The position numbers and the translations under genes are program-made. Of a stretch of DNA of 64,000 nt, positions 50,623-58,565 are shown piece by piece (positions within the stretch are counted from its first letter, which is position 1; each line of letters begins with the position of its first letter). The notes under the pieces were generated by a model. The model searched no databases. It was not told the DNA's origin and was given only the letters and a program-made list of their open reading frames with translations. The stretch covers positions 5,245,001-5,309,000 of the forward strand of contig NZ_CP108430.1 in assembly GCF_041435335.1 (NCBI RefSeq). Direction: 5' to 3'. This stretch comes from Streptomyces sp. NBC_01283 (GTDB lineage Bacteria; Actinomycetota; Actinomycetes; Streptomycetales; Streptomycetaceae).

Positions 50623-51279
50623 GTGGAGACCGCCACCGCTGCACAGCGCCGCACGCCCCGCCCGCGGGCCGACGCCCTGCGCAACCGGGAGCGGATCGTC
50701 GCCGCCGCACGCGAGATGTTCGTCGAGTTCGGCCCCGACGTGCCGCTCGACGAGGTCGCGCGCCGGGCCGGCGTCGGCAACGCCACGGTCTACCGGCACT
50801 TCGCCGACCGTTCCGAACTGGTCCACCAGGTCGTCCTGCTGGTCACCGACCGCGTCTCGGCACACGCCGAGGCGGCGCTCAAGGCGGCCGAGGCCGACGA
50901 GAGCGCCGCGTTCGACGCCCTGCGCCGGTTCGTACATTCTTCCGCCGACGAGCGGATCGGTGCCCTGTGCCCGATGCTCCAGGCGGCCTTCGACCCCGAT
51001 CATCCGGATCTGGTCGACGCCCGTGAGCGGCTCGAAGCCGTCACCGACGGGCTCATGCACAGGGCGCGCGCGGCCGGGCAGCTGCGCACCGACATCGCCG
51101 TCGGAGACCTGATGGTCGCCCTCTCACAGCTCACCAGGCCGCTGCCCGGCACCGCGTGCCTGAACATGGACCGCTTCGTCCACCGTCATCTGCAGCTGTT
51201 CCTGGACGGCCTGATGACGCCTGCCCGCTCCGAGCTGCCCGGTGAGGCGGCGACCTTGGAGGACCTCCGCCAGAGCTGA
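50623..51279 (+). CDS. TetR-family regulator
   Basis: GTG 50623 with SD GAGGAGA gives 218 residues. The HTH is standard: RNRERIVAAAREMFVEFGPDVPLDEVARRAGVGNATVYRHFADRSELVHQVV. The helical ligand domain follows. It lies 123 bp upstream of a DHA2 exporter on the same strand, so it probably represses that gene and itself in response to a drug. The divergent M6 protease is a less likely target. Confidence 0.93.
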   Translation: METATAAQRRTPRPRADALRNRERIVAAAREMFVEFGPDVPLDEVARRAGVGNATVYRHFADRSELVHQVVLLVTDRVSAHAEAALKAAEADESAAFDALRRFVHSSADERIGALCPMLQAAFDPDHPDLVDARERLEAVTDGLMHRARAAGQLRTDIAVGDLMVALSQLTRPLPGTACLNMDRFVHRHLQLFLDGLMTPARSELPGEAATLEDLRQS

Positions 51280-51402
51280 GCCTCGACCGGGGCCGTTCGA
51301 CCCGCACCGCACGTGGCACGCGCCTGCACGGCGCGCGGCACGCATCTTCTTCACGTCTTTACGTCACTTTTTCACCACTCGTATCGCTAGGTGGCTACTC
51401 CC

Positions 51403-52911
51403 ATGTCAGAAACAGATCCGAGGCGCTGGAAAGCGCTGATCTTCATCGCGCTCGCGCAGCTCATGGTCGTCCTCGACGCGACCATCGTGAACATCGCGCT
51501 GCCCTCCGCACAGCAGGACCTGGGCATCTCCGACGGCAACCGTCAGTGGGTCATCACGGCCTACGCCCTGGCCTTCGGCGGTCTGCTGCTCTTCGGTGGC
51601 CGCATCGCCGACCTCTGGGGCCGCAAGCGCACCTTCGTGACCGGCCTGATCGGTTTCGCCGCGGCCTCCGCGCTCGGCGGCGCCGCGACCGGCGAGGCCA
51701 TGATGCTGGGCGCCCGCGCCCTGCAGGGTGTGTTCGGCGCGCTGCTCGCGCCCGCCGCCCTCTCGCTGCTCGCCGTGATGTTCACCGATGCCAAGGAGCG
51801 CGCCAAGGCGTTCGGCATCTACGGTGCGATCGCCGGTGGCGGTGGCGCCGTGGGCCTGATCCTCGGCGGCTTCCTCACCGAGTACCTGAACTGGCGCTGG
51901 ACGTTCTTCGTGAACATCCCGTTCGCGGTCATCGCCGCGCTCGGCGCGTACTTCGTCATCCGTGAGCCGGCCGGTGCGCGCAACCGCTCGCCGCTCGACA
52001 TCCCGGGCGTCATCCTCTCCACCCTCGGCCTTGTCGCGCTGGTCTACGGCTTCACGCGCGCCGAGTCGGCCGGCTGGTCGGACTCCCTGACGATCGGCAT
52101 GTTCGTCGGCTCCGCCGTTCTGCTCGCCGCGTTCGTCCTCACCGAGGCGCGGGTCAAGTCGCCGCTGCTCCCGCTGCGCGTCCTGACCGAGCGCAACCGC
52201 GGTGGCGTCTACCTCTCGCTCGGCCTCGCGATCATCGCGATGTTCGGCCTGTTCCTCTTCCTCACGTACTACCTGCAGATCGTCAAGGGCTTCTCGCCGG
52301 TCAAGACCGGCTTCGCGTTCCTGCCGATGATCGTCGGCATGATCACGGGCTCCACGCAGATCGGCGCCCGTCTGATGACCCGCGTCCCGCCGCGGCTCCT
52401 CATGGGCCCGGGCTTCGTGGTCGCGGCGATCGGCATGCTGCTCCTGACGCAGCTGGAGATCGGCACCTCGTACGCCGGTCTGATCCTGCCCGCGCAGCTG
52501 CTGCTCGGCCTCGGCATGGGTACGGCGTTCATGCCCGCCATGTCCCTGGCCACGCACGGTGTCGAGCCGCGTGACTCCGGTGTCGCCTCCGCGATGGTCA
52601 ACACCTCGCAGCAGGTCGGCGGCGCCATCGGCACCGCTCTCCTGAACACCATCGCCGCCTCCGCCACGACCGCGTACATCGCGGACCACGCGGCGGGCGC
52701 GACGACTCCCGCGGCCCAGAAGCTGGTCCAGGCGCAGGCCATGGTCGAGGGCTACACCAGCGCGATCTGGTGGGCCGTCGGCATCCTGGCCGCCGCCGCC
52801 GCGATCGCCTTCACCCTCATCACCACCGGTGCCCAGAGCGGCACTCCGGCTTCCTCCGGGGACGCCGAGGGCGTGGAGGACGAGGTGCGGATCCCGGTGG
52901 TCGCGCACTGA
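51403..52911 (+). CDS. MFS DHA2-family exporter
   Basis: MSETDPRRWKALIFIALAQL from ATG 51403 gives 502 residues; GTG 51391 (four residues longer) is the alternative, but AGGTGG at that position would then serve as SD. Typical DHA2 motifs are LMVVLDATIVNIALPS, GGRIADLWGRKRTFV (motif A), LQGVFGALLAPAALSLL and LILGGFLTEYLNWRWTFFVNIP. About 14 helices. Family function is proton-driven export of drugs or antibiotics. The upstream TetR gene, 123 bp before it and on the same strand, is the likely regulator. Confidence 0.93.
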   Translation: MSETDPRRWKALIFIALAQLMVVLDATIVNIALPSAQQDLGISDGNRQWVITAYALAFGGLLLFGGRIADLWGRKRTFVTGLIGFAAASALGGAATGEAMMLGARALQGVFGALLAPAALSLLAVMFTDAKERAKAFGIYGAIAGGGGAVGLILGGFLTEYLNWRWTFFVNIPFAVIAALGAYFVIREPAGARNRSPLDIPGVILSTLGLVALVYGFTRAESAGWSDSLTIGMFVGSAVLLAAFVLTEARVKSPLLPLRVLTERNRGGVYLSLGLAIIAMFGLFLFLTYYLQIVKGFSPVKTGFAFLPMIVGMITGSTQIGARLMTRVPPRLLMGPGFVVAAIGMLLLTQLEIGTSYAGLILPAQLLLGLGMGTAFMPAMSLATHGVEPRDSGVASAMVNTSQQVGGAIGTALLNTIAASATTAYIADHAAGATTPAAQKLVQAQAMVEGYTSAIWWAVGILAAAAAIAFTLITTGAQSGTPASSGDAEGVEDEVRIPVVAH

Positions 52912-52993
52912 CCGCGCCCACCGTGCACCTGGCGTGGCGAGTGGCAACCGCGTAAAGGCGAGTAGCACCACGAGTGGTACCGCGTAAGGGGGC

Positions 52994-53509
52994 CTAGCGG
53001 AGCCAGGGCAGGTCCGCCCCCGCCTCCTTGGGCTGAAGTCCCTCGGCGACGATCATCATGATCTCGCCGAGGGACTTCTGCTGTTCCGGGCTGAGCCGGT
53101 CGAAGATGGCCTGGCGTACGGCGGTGACATGGCCGGGCGCGGTCCTGCGCAGCACCTCGTACCCGGCGTCGGTGAGGATCGCGAACTGGCCGCGCTTGTC
53201 GGAGGGGCAGTCCTCGCGGCGCACCCAGCCGTTCTTCTCCAGGCGCGCGATGGCGTGCGAGAGGCGGGACCGGGTGATCTTGGTGTTCCTCGCGAGCTCC
53301 GTCATGCGAAGGCGCCGCCGCGGGGCGACGGAGAGCTGGACCAGGAGGCCGTAATAGATGTGCGGCATGCCGGCGTCGCGCTGCAACTGGCGGTCGAGGT
53401 GATCTTCCAGGAGCGTGGTGGCTTGCAGGTACGCGAGCCAGGTGCGCTGTTCGTCGTCGTCGAGCCAGCGCGGTTCCCCGTCGGGGGGAGAAGTGGGTGC
53501 CGTATCCAT
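52994..53509 (-). CDS. MarR-family regulator
   Basis: MDTAPTSPPDGEPRWLDDDE from ATG 53509 gives 171 residues; the frame continues to 53566 with weaker starts. The winged helix is typical: RRLRMTELARNTKITRSRLSHAIARLEKNGWVRREDCPSDKRGQFAILTDAGYEVL. It is divergent from an extradiol dioxygenase; repression of that gene by binding the paired TTGA(A/G)AGTTAAA repeats between them is likely. Ligands of relatives are phenolic compounds. Confidence 0.93.
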   Translation of the reverse strand: MDTAPTSPPDGEPRWLDDDEQRTWLAYLQATTLLEDHLDRQLQRDAGMPHIYYGLLVQLSVAPRRRLRMTELARNTKITRSRLSHAIARLEKNGWVRREDCPSDKRGQFAILTDAGYEVLRRTAPGHVTAVRQAIFDRLSPEQQKSLGEIMMIVAEGLQPKEAGADLPWLR

Positions 53510-53533
53510 GTACTCCACTGTACGCAGCCCTTT

Positions 53534-53592
53534 CTTGAAAGTTAAACAATGTCGGAGTAGGGTCATCGTCGAGCGAGAGCTTGAGAGTTAAA
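53534..53592. promoter_or_regulatory. Paired AT-rich direct repeats between MarR and dioxygenase genes
   Basis: CTTGAAAGTTAAA (53534-53546) and CTTGAGAGTTAAA (53580-53592) differ at one position and are 46 bp apart. They stand out in GC-rich sequence, in the promoters of both divergent genes, and are likely MarR operators. Confidence 0.7.
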
Positions 53593-53628
53593 GTAAATCG
53601 TTCTTCGCACGTTCTCGGAGGCGCCGCC

Positions 53629-54411
53629 ATGACCGCAACCCAGGAGCGCATGCCCGCCCTGTACCTCAGCCACGGCGCACCGCCGCTGGCCGACGACGCG
53701 CTCTGGCCCGGCCAGCTCCGTGCCTGGTCCGCCGGGCTGCCCCGCCCCAAGGCCATCCTCATGGTCTCCGCCCACTGGGAAGAGGCCCCGCTCGCGCTCG
53801 GTGCGACGGACACGGTGCCGCTGGTCTACGACTTCTGGGGCTTCCCCGAGCACTACTACCAGGTGACGTACGCAGCGCCGGGCGCCCCTCAACTGGCCGA
53901 TTCCGTACGCAAACTGCTGCGCGGGGCAGGTACGCCGGTGCAGGACATCCCGGATCGCGGGCTCGACCACGGAGCGTACGTCCCGCTCGTCGAGATGTAT
54001 CCGGACGCGGACGTCCCCGTTCTCCAGATCTCCATGCCGACCCTCGACCCCGGGCGCCTGATGGACATCGGCCGCAAGCTCGCGCCGCTGCGGGACGAGG
54101 GCGTGCTCATCGTCGGCAGCGGCTTCTTCACGCACAACCTGGCGGCACTGCGCCAGGGCGGTACGCCGTCGTGGTCGGTGGAGTTCGACGCGTGGGGCCA
54201 TGAGGCGCTGGACGCGGGCGACGTGGACGGACTCCTCGACTTCCGGCACAAGTCCCCGGCGGGCGAGCTCGCACATCCGCGCACGGAGCACTTCGCGCCC
54301 CTGTTCGTGACGCTGGGGGCGGCGGAGGCCGCCGGGGACCTCGTGGGGCAGCGCAGTGTGATCGACGGGTTCTGGATGGGGCTCGCGAAGAGGTCGGTGC
54401 AGTTCGGCTGA
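53629..54411 (+). CDS. Class III extradiol dioxygenase (DODA-type, LigB-like)
   Basis: ATG 53629 with GGAGG upstream gives 260 residues. The metal-binding histidines of the 4,5-DOPA-dioxygenase group are visible: LYLSHGAPPL (H near residue 15), MVSAHWEEAP (H near 50), RGLDHGAYVPLVEMYPDADVPVLQIS (H near 109) and GSGFFTHNL (H near 168). The length is typical of the YgiD/DODA family, which cleaves catecholic rings at Fe or Zn. The substrate cannot be determined. A divergent MarR regulator and the AT-rich repeats between them suggest induction by an aromatic compound. Confidence 0.9.
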   Translation: MTATQERMPALYLSHGAPPLADDALWPGQLRAWSAGLPRPKAILMVSAHWEEAPLALGATDTVPLVYDFWGFPEHYYQVTYAAPGAPQLADSVRKLLRGAGTPVQDIPDRGLDHGAYVPLVEMYPDADVPVLQISMPTLDPGRLMDIGRKLAPLRDEGVLIVGSGFFTHNLAALRQGGTPSWSVEFDAWGHEALDAGDVDGLLDFRHKSPAGELAHPRTEHFAPLFVTLGAAEAAGDLVGQRSVIDGFWMGLAKRSVQFG

Positions 54412-54435
54412 CGGCGCCGCGCCGCGGCCCTGGAC

Positions 54436-54487
54436 GAGCGGCTCGCTGATCTCGCTTACCGCTTACTGGAGCGGCTCGCTGATCTCG
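54436..54487. repeat. 33-bp tandem duplication at the questin-oxidase-like 3' end
   Basis: GAGCGGCTCGCTGATCTCG occurs at 54436-54454 and exactly again at 54469-54487. The second copy encodes the last codons (EISEPL) of the gene; the first lies just past its stop. Confidence 0.7.
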
Positions 54488-55515
54488 ATCGCGCGCAGGG
54501 CCGACGCCAGGGCGCGCTCGTCGCCCACGTCCAGTGCCGTGTCGGCGAACTTGATGACGTGCTCGTCACCGTGTGCCAGGGCCCGCTCGAAGACCTCCTC
54601 GGGGGCGAAGGTGCCGGGTGCGGTGTACGCGACCGGGGCGTCCGGGGCGTACATCGCGGTCACGGCGGCCGATGCCGTCCAGGCCGCGTGCAGGCTCGGC
54701 GCCCACAGGGTGCGGGGCAGCGCGGGCAGGGCGCGCAGCACGGCGTTGGGCGCCGTCGAGGCGTGCACCAGCATGGTCTCCTCGCCGTGGCCGTGCGTGG
54801 CGTACCGGTGGGTGGCCGCGCGCACCAGCTCGGTGAGCCCGCGGTGCGCCTCGTCGGGGTCCGTCACCGTGGCCGCCCACGCGGGCAGGCCCGCGACCCG
54901 GCCCAGCCTTGCGGGGAAACCGCCGTCGGCCCGGTCCGCGATCGGCTCCACGGAATCCAGGGCGCCGGCCGCGGAGGAGGCGCCTCCCGGCAGGAGCGCG
55001 ATTCCTGTGGCGGGGTGGTGGCGGGCGGCCCAGTAGCCGAGGCCGTGGGCGAGTTCGGTGACGCGGGGCTCGGTCTCCGGGGTGGTGAGGAGGGTGCGGA
55101 CGGCGTGCCCCACCCGGATCACGGGGTGCGTGGAGCCGCCGTACATGCCCGGCAGCAGGAGCGGCCACCACGCGGCGAGTACGTCGCGCCAGGGGCGTTC
55201 GCCGACCTCTCTCGCGAAGTACGCGATCCAGTCCGCCGCGCGGCGCGGATCGCCCAGGGCCGCACGCCAGTTGGCGTCCGTGATTGTTTCGACCGCGCTC
55301 GGGTACTCCTCCAACTTCGGCGCGTACAGCTCGAGCCAGCGGTGGACCGCACCGGAGCGGCCGTGCGCGGCGAGCGCCTCGACGGCCATCGGCGCGTGGT
55401 TGGTGAGGCGTCCCAGGCGCTCGGGGCCCGACGCGTGCAGGCGCTGCAGGGCTTCGTCGAGGGTGCCGGTGGTGTCGGTCGGGGTGTCGGCTGCGCTGTC
55501 GGCTGTGGCGTCCAT
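54463..55515 (-). CDS. Questin-oxidase-like family protein (DUF4243)
   Basis: ATG 55515 (MDATADSAADTPTDT) gives 350 residues. Sequence blocks LGRLTNHAPMAVEAL, LYAPKLEEYPSAVE, GYWAARHHPATGIALLPGG and HATPNAVLRALP-like (HASTAPNAVLRALPALP) match the questin oxidase-like family, which includes a fungal Baeyer-Villiger-type enzyme that opens the anthraquinone questin; actinomycete members are mostly uncharacterised. No NAD or flavin motif is obvious. The frame upstream to 55842 is shadow sequence of the GNAT gene. CCTAGG palindromes precede its start, and a short tandem duplication covers its end. Confidence 0.85.
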   Translation of the reverse strand: MDATADSAADTPTDTTGTLDEALQRLHASGPERLGRLTNHAPMAVEALAAHGRSGAVHRWLELYAPKLEEYPSAVETITDANWRAALGDPRRAADWIAYFAREVGERPWRDVLAAWWPLLLPGMYGGSTHPVIRVGHAVRTLLTTPETEPRVTELAHGLGYWAARHHPATGIALLPGGASSAAGALDSVEPIADRADGGFPARLGRVAGLPAWAATVTDPDEAHRGLTELVRAATHRYATHGHGEETMLVHASTAPNAVLRALPALPRTLWAPSLHAAWTASAAVTAMYAPDAPVAYTAPGTFAPEEVFERALAHGDEHVIKFADTALDVGDERALASALRAIEISEPLQ

Positions 55516-55563
55516 GGGCGGCACGTTAGGCGGGGCCTGAGCAGGGGCGTAACGGCCTTGCGT

Positions 55564-55606
55564 CCTAGGTCGGGACCTAGGCCGGGGCCTGCGGGACCTA
55601 GGTCCC
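55564..55606. promoter_or_regulatory. GACCTAGG palindromes upstream of the questin-oxidase-like gene
   Basis: CCTAGGTC-GG-GACCTAGG (55564-55581) and GGGACCTAGGTCCC (55593-55606) are perfect palindromes 49-91 bp upstream of the start, the second overlapping the GNAT stop codon. They could be operators or a GNAT terminator. Confidence 0.5.
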
Positions 55607-56140
55607 GCTTGGGGGCCGGGGGCCGAGGGGACGCTCGTACCAGGCGACGTCCCAGTAGCGGCCGAACTTGCGGCCCACCTCGCGGTACGTGCCGACGTGC
55701 CGGAAGCCGAAACGTTCGTGGAGGCGGCCGGAGGCGTCGTTCGGCTGGGCGATCCCGGCGTAGGCGCGGTGCAGGTCCTCGCCTTCGAGGGCCTCGAAGA
55801 GCGCCTTGTAGAGCAGGGTGCCGATGCCGCGGCCCGTGGCATCCGGCGCGCAATAGACGCTGACTTCCACTGAGGTGGCGTATGCGGGCTTGGCCCGGAA
55901 AGGAGAACTCGTGACGTACCCGAGGATCAGGCCGGAATCCCGCTCCTGGGCAACCAATAGACGGTGGGGGCCGTCTTCAGGATGGGAGAGCAGCCAAGGG
56001 CGGCGCTCTTCCGGCAGGAAGACGGCCGTGTCGAATGTGATCGCCGTCTCACGTACATAGTGGTTGTAGAGAGCGGTCAGGGCGCCGAGATCGGCCTCCG
56101 TGCCCGGCCTGACCTGCACCTCTGTACGTTCCGACGGCAT
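55598..56140 (-). CDS. GNAT N-acetyltransferase (phosphinothricin acetyltransferase-like)
   Basis: ATG 56140 with SD GGGAGGC gives 180 residues starting MPSERTEVQVRPGTEADLGA. The GNAT core shows LYNHYVRETAITFDT, typical of the PAT/YncA-like group, SVEVSVYCAPDATGRGIGTLLYKALFEAL (acetyl-CoA-binding RGxGxG-like loop) and GRLHERFGFRHVGTYREVGRKFGRYWDV. Members acetylate small amines, including phosphinothricin and methionine sulfoximine. The stop codon TAG is part of a palindrome. Substrate cannot be fixed. Confidence 0.9.
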   Translation of the reverse strand: MPSERTEVQVRPGTEADLGALTALYNHYVRETAITFDTAVFLPEERRPWLLSHPEDGPHRLLVAQERDSGLILGYVTSSPFRAKPAYATSVEVSVYCAPDATGRGIGTLLYKALFEALEGEDLHRAYAGIAQPNDASGRLHERFGFRHVGTYREVGRKFGRYWDVAWYERPLGPRPPSGT

Positions 56141-56201
56141 CCGGCCTCCCTTTGTGGCGGCACAGGGTACTGCAACGTCAGGAAAATAGATGCGCGGCTT
56201 G

Positions 56202-56227
56202 GGAATTCTGTCCGGATTCCAGTCGTT
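56202..56227 (+). promoter_or_regulatory. Sigma-R-type promoter upstream of hrdD
   Basis: GGAAT (56202-56206), exactly 18 bases, then GTT (56225-56227), within GGGAAT...CGTTG. It matches the thiol-stress sigma-R consensus GGAAT-N18-GTT of Streptomyces, about 98 bp before the hrdD start. Confidence 0.75.
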
Positions 56228-56324
56228 GTTTCCATCGGAAGCAGGGCACCCGCAAGGGTGTGGTTTCCACCACAGAGGCCCGTGAAAAGGGCCGACCAGG
56301 ACCTCCACACGCAAGGGAGCACGC

Positions 56325-57332
56325 ATGGCAACCCGTGCCGTCGCCCGTCGTAAGTCCGCCTCCACCGGCGAGACCGACGCGGCACGCAGTGTTCGCGCCG
56401 TAGGCGGGGAGATCGCCGACCGCGACCTGGTCGGCATGTACCTCGACGAGATCGCGCGTACGCCGCTGCTCGACGCCGCCAAGGAAGTCGAGCTGTCCCA
56501 GATCATCGAGGCCGGTGTGTACGCCCGGAAGATAATCGACGGCGAGGTCGAGGACTCCGCCGCCGCCAAGTCCGCCTCCCGCGAGGAGCTCGAAGCCCTG
56601 ATCGCGGACGGCGAGCGGGCCAAGGACGTCTTCATCCGGTCCAACCTGCGTCTGGTCGTAGCGGTCGCCCGCCGCTACCCGCGCAGCGGTCTGCCGCTCC
56701 TGGACCTGATCCAGGAGGGGAACGCGGGCCTGGTCCGCGCGGTCGAGAAGTTCGACTACGCCAAGGGCTTCAAGTTCTCCACGTACGCCACGTGGTGGAT
56801 CCGTCAGGCCATCACCCGCTCCATAGCCGACCAGTCGCGCACCATCCGCCTCCCCGTCCACCTGGTGGAGGAGCTCGGCCGGATCCGCCGGGTCATGCGC
56901 GAGTTCAACCGCAAGCACGGGCGCGACCCCGAGCCGGAAGAGGTCGCCGCGGAGCTCGACTCCACGCCGTCGCGTGTCACGGACGTCCTGGACTGGGCGC
57001 GCGACCCGGTATCGCTCAACATGGGCGTGGACGACAACGGCGACACGCAATTCGGTGACCTGCTCGAAGACACCTCGGCGGTCTCGCCGGAGCAGTCCGT
57101 CCTGACCCTGCTGCGCAGCGAGGAACTGGACGACCTGATCGGCCGCCTCGACCAGCGCACGGCCTCCATCATCAAGATGCGGTACGGCATCGAGGACGGC
57201 CGCGAGCGGACCCTGACGGAGGTCGGCAAGCAGCACGGCCTGACGCGTGAGCGGATCCGCCAGATCGAGAAGCACGCGCTCCTCGAACTGAAGAAGCTGG
57301 CTCGCGACACGGGCTTCGACGCGGCGGCCTAG
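56325..57332 (+). CDS. hrdD: RNA polymerase group 2 sigma factor HrdD
   Basis: ATG 56325 with SD AAGGGAG gives 335 residues, MATRAVARRKSASTGETDA..., with GGEIADRDLVGMYLDEIARTPLLDAAKEVELSQIIEAG (region 1.2), NLRLVVAVARRYPRSGLPLLDLIQEGNAGLVRAVEKFDYAKGFKFSTYATWWIRQAI (region 2), RTIRLPVHLVEEL, and ERTLTEVGKQHGLTRERIRQIEKHALLELKKLA (region 4). The length and sequence match HrdD of streptomycetes (332 residues in S. coelicolor), a primary-like sigma factor lacking the long N-terminal part of HrdB. A sigma-R-type promoter lies upstream, matching the known regulation of hrdD in S. coelicolor. A strong terminator follows. Confidence 0.96.
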   Translation: MATRAVARRKSASTGETDAARSVRAVGGEIADRDLVGMYLDEIARTPLLDAAKEVELSQIIEAGVYARKIIDGEVEDSAAAKSASREELEALIADGERAKDVFIRSNLRLVVAVARRYPRSGLPLLDLIQEGNAGLVRAVEKFDYAKGFKFSTYATWWIRQAITRSIADQSRTIRLPVHLVEELGRIRRVMREFNRKHGRDPEPEEVAAELDSTPSRVTDVLDWARDPVSLNMGVDDNGDTQFGDLLEDTSAVSPEQSVLTLLRSEELDDLIGRLDQRTASIIKMRYGIEDGRERTLTEVGKQHGLTRERIRQIEKHALLELKKLARDTGFDAAA

Positions 57333-57370
57333 GCGGCGCGGTCCCAGCCTTCAGTGGACTCCCTATAGCT

Positions 57371-57411
57371 GAGCCCCGGTGCCATCCCCCCCGGCACCGG
57401 GGCTCATTTTT
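57371..57411 (+). terminator. Rho-independent terminator of hrdD
   Basis: GAGCCCCGGTGCC / GGCACCGGGGCTC form a perfect 13-bp stem with a 9-base loop, followed by ATTTTT, a classic intrinsic terminator. Confidence 0.95.
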
Positions 57412-57441
57412 CTTGCCTCCGCAGGGGAGTCGGCCGCCCCG

Positions 57442-58503
57442 CTAGGCCGGGGCGGAGGCGCGGTTCAGGCGGGAACCCATGTCCTGGAGGCATGTGATCA
57501 GTTCCGGGGGGCCGTGGGCCACGAACTCGCAGCCCGCCGTGGCGAGACGGACCGCGAGCCATTCGACGGAGTCCGTCACCGTCGCACGGAGGCGGCACGT
57601 CGTGGCCGTCAGGGACTCCGGCGTGCCCAGGGCCGCCGGGAACCTCGCCGCGATGGACTCCGCCGACGCCTCGAACGTCACGTCGATCGCGTACGAAGGC
57701 TGGCCCCGCCACATCGACCGGCGGATGAACTCCGCGGCGTCCCCCGTCGGCAGCTCCCGGGGGACGAAGCGCGCGCCGGTCGCGAAGGGGGACGAGACCC
57801 GGTCCACGCGGAACGTGCGCCAGTCGTCGCGGTCGATGTCGTACGCCACCAGATACCAGCGCCGCCCCGTCGACACGAGACGGTGCGGCTCCGTCAGACG
57901 CCGGGACTCCGTGCCGTCACCGGAGCGGTACGCGAACCGGAGGCGCTCCTGGCCCGCCGCGGCGGACGCCATCACCGTCAGCGTCTCGGGAGCGATGCTC
58001 GCGCCGTCCCCGCTGGTCAGCGGGGTCGTGGCGATCTGCAGGGTCTGCACGCGGTGCCGCAGCCGGGACGGAAGCACCTGCTCCAGCTTCGCCAGGGCCC
58101 GTACCGATGCCTCCTCCACCCCCTCCACCGCATGGCCCGCCCCGGCCCGCAGCCCCACCGCGATCGCCACGGCCTCCTCGTCGTCCAGGACGAGCGGAGG
58201 CATCGCCTTGCCGGCGACGAGGCGGTAGCCGCCGGTCGCCCCCTGGCTCGCCTGCACCGGATAGCCGAGGTCCCGCAGCCGGTCGATGTCGCGCCGCACC
58301 GTGCGACGGCTGACCCCGAGCCGGTCGGACAGCTCACCGCCCGGCCACTCCCGCGGGGTCTGGAGCAGGGAGAGCAACTGCAGCAGCCGAGCCGGGGTGT
58401 CCGTACCGCCGGAACCGCCGGAACCGCCGGAACGGCCGGACCTTTCTGAGGCCGAGGTCGAAGCCGACGCCGAGCCCGAAGTCGTGCCGGAAGTTGATGT
58501 CAT
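57442..58503 (-). CDS. YafY-type HTH/WYL-domain regulator
   Basis: ATG 58503 (MTSTSGTTSGSASASTS) gives 353 residues; ATG 58524 is an alternative leaderless start. After a Ser/Gly-rich N-terminus comes a winged HTH (ARLLQLLSLLQTPREWPGGELSDRLGVSRRTVRRDIDRLRDLGYPVQASQGATGGYRL), then the WYL-type domain (RFAYRSGDGTESRRLTEPHRLVSTGRRWYLVAYDIDRDDWRTFRVDRVSS) and the C-terminal WCX-like extension. Such regulators sense DNA damage or small ligands. The gene is divergent from a DHA2 exporter only 62 bp away, so it probably controls it through the palindrome at 58523-58558. Confidence 0.92.
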   Translation of the reverse strand: MTSTSGTTSGSASASTSASERSGRSGGSGGSGGTDTPARLLQLLSLLQTPREWPGGELSDRLGVSRRTVRRDIDRLRDLGYPVQASQGATGGYRLVAGKAMPPLVLDDEEAVAIAVGLRAGAGHAVEGVEEASVRALAKLEQVLPSRLRHRVQTLQIATTPLTSGDGASIAPETLTVMASAAAGQERLRFAYRSGDGTESRRLTEPHRLVSTGRRWYLVAYDIDRDDWRTFRVDRVSSPFATGARFVPRELPTGDAAEFIRRSMWRGQPSYAIDVTFEASAESIAARFPAALGTPESLTATTCRLRATVTDSVEWLAVRLATAGCEFVAHGPPELITCLQDMGSRLNRASAPA

Positions 58504-58522
58504 GTTTTCCAGGATGCCGCGC

Positions 58523-58558
58523 ATCTAGGACACGCTCTGGCCTATATGGCTTCTAGAT
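58523..58558. promoter_or_regulatory. Interrupted inverted repeat between WYL regulator and exporter
   Basis: ATCTAGGA (58523-58530) and TTCTAGAT (58551-58558) are inverted copies with one mismatch, in the 62-bp gap between the two divergent starts. CTAG-containing arms are rare in GC-rich DNA. Confidence 0.5.
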
Positions 58559-58565
58559 TCCTCTC

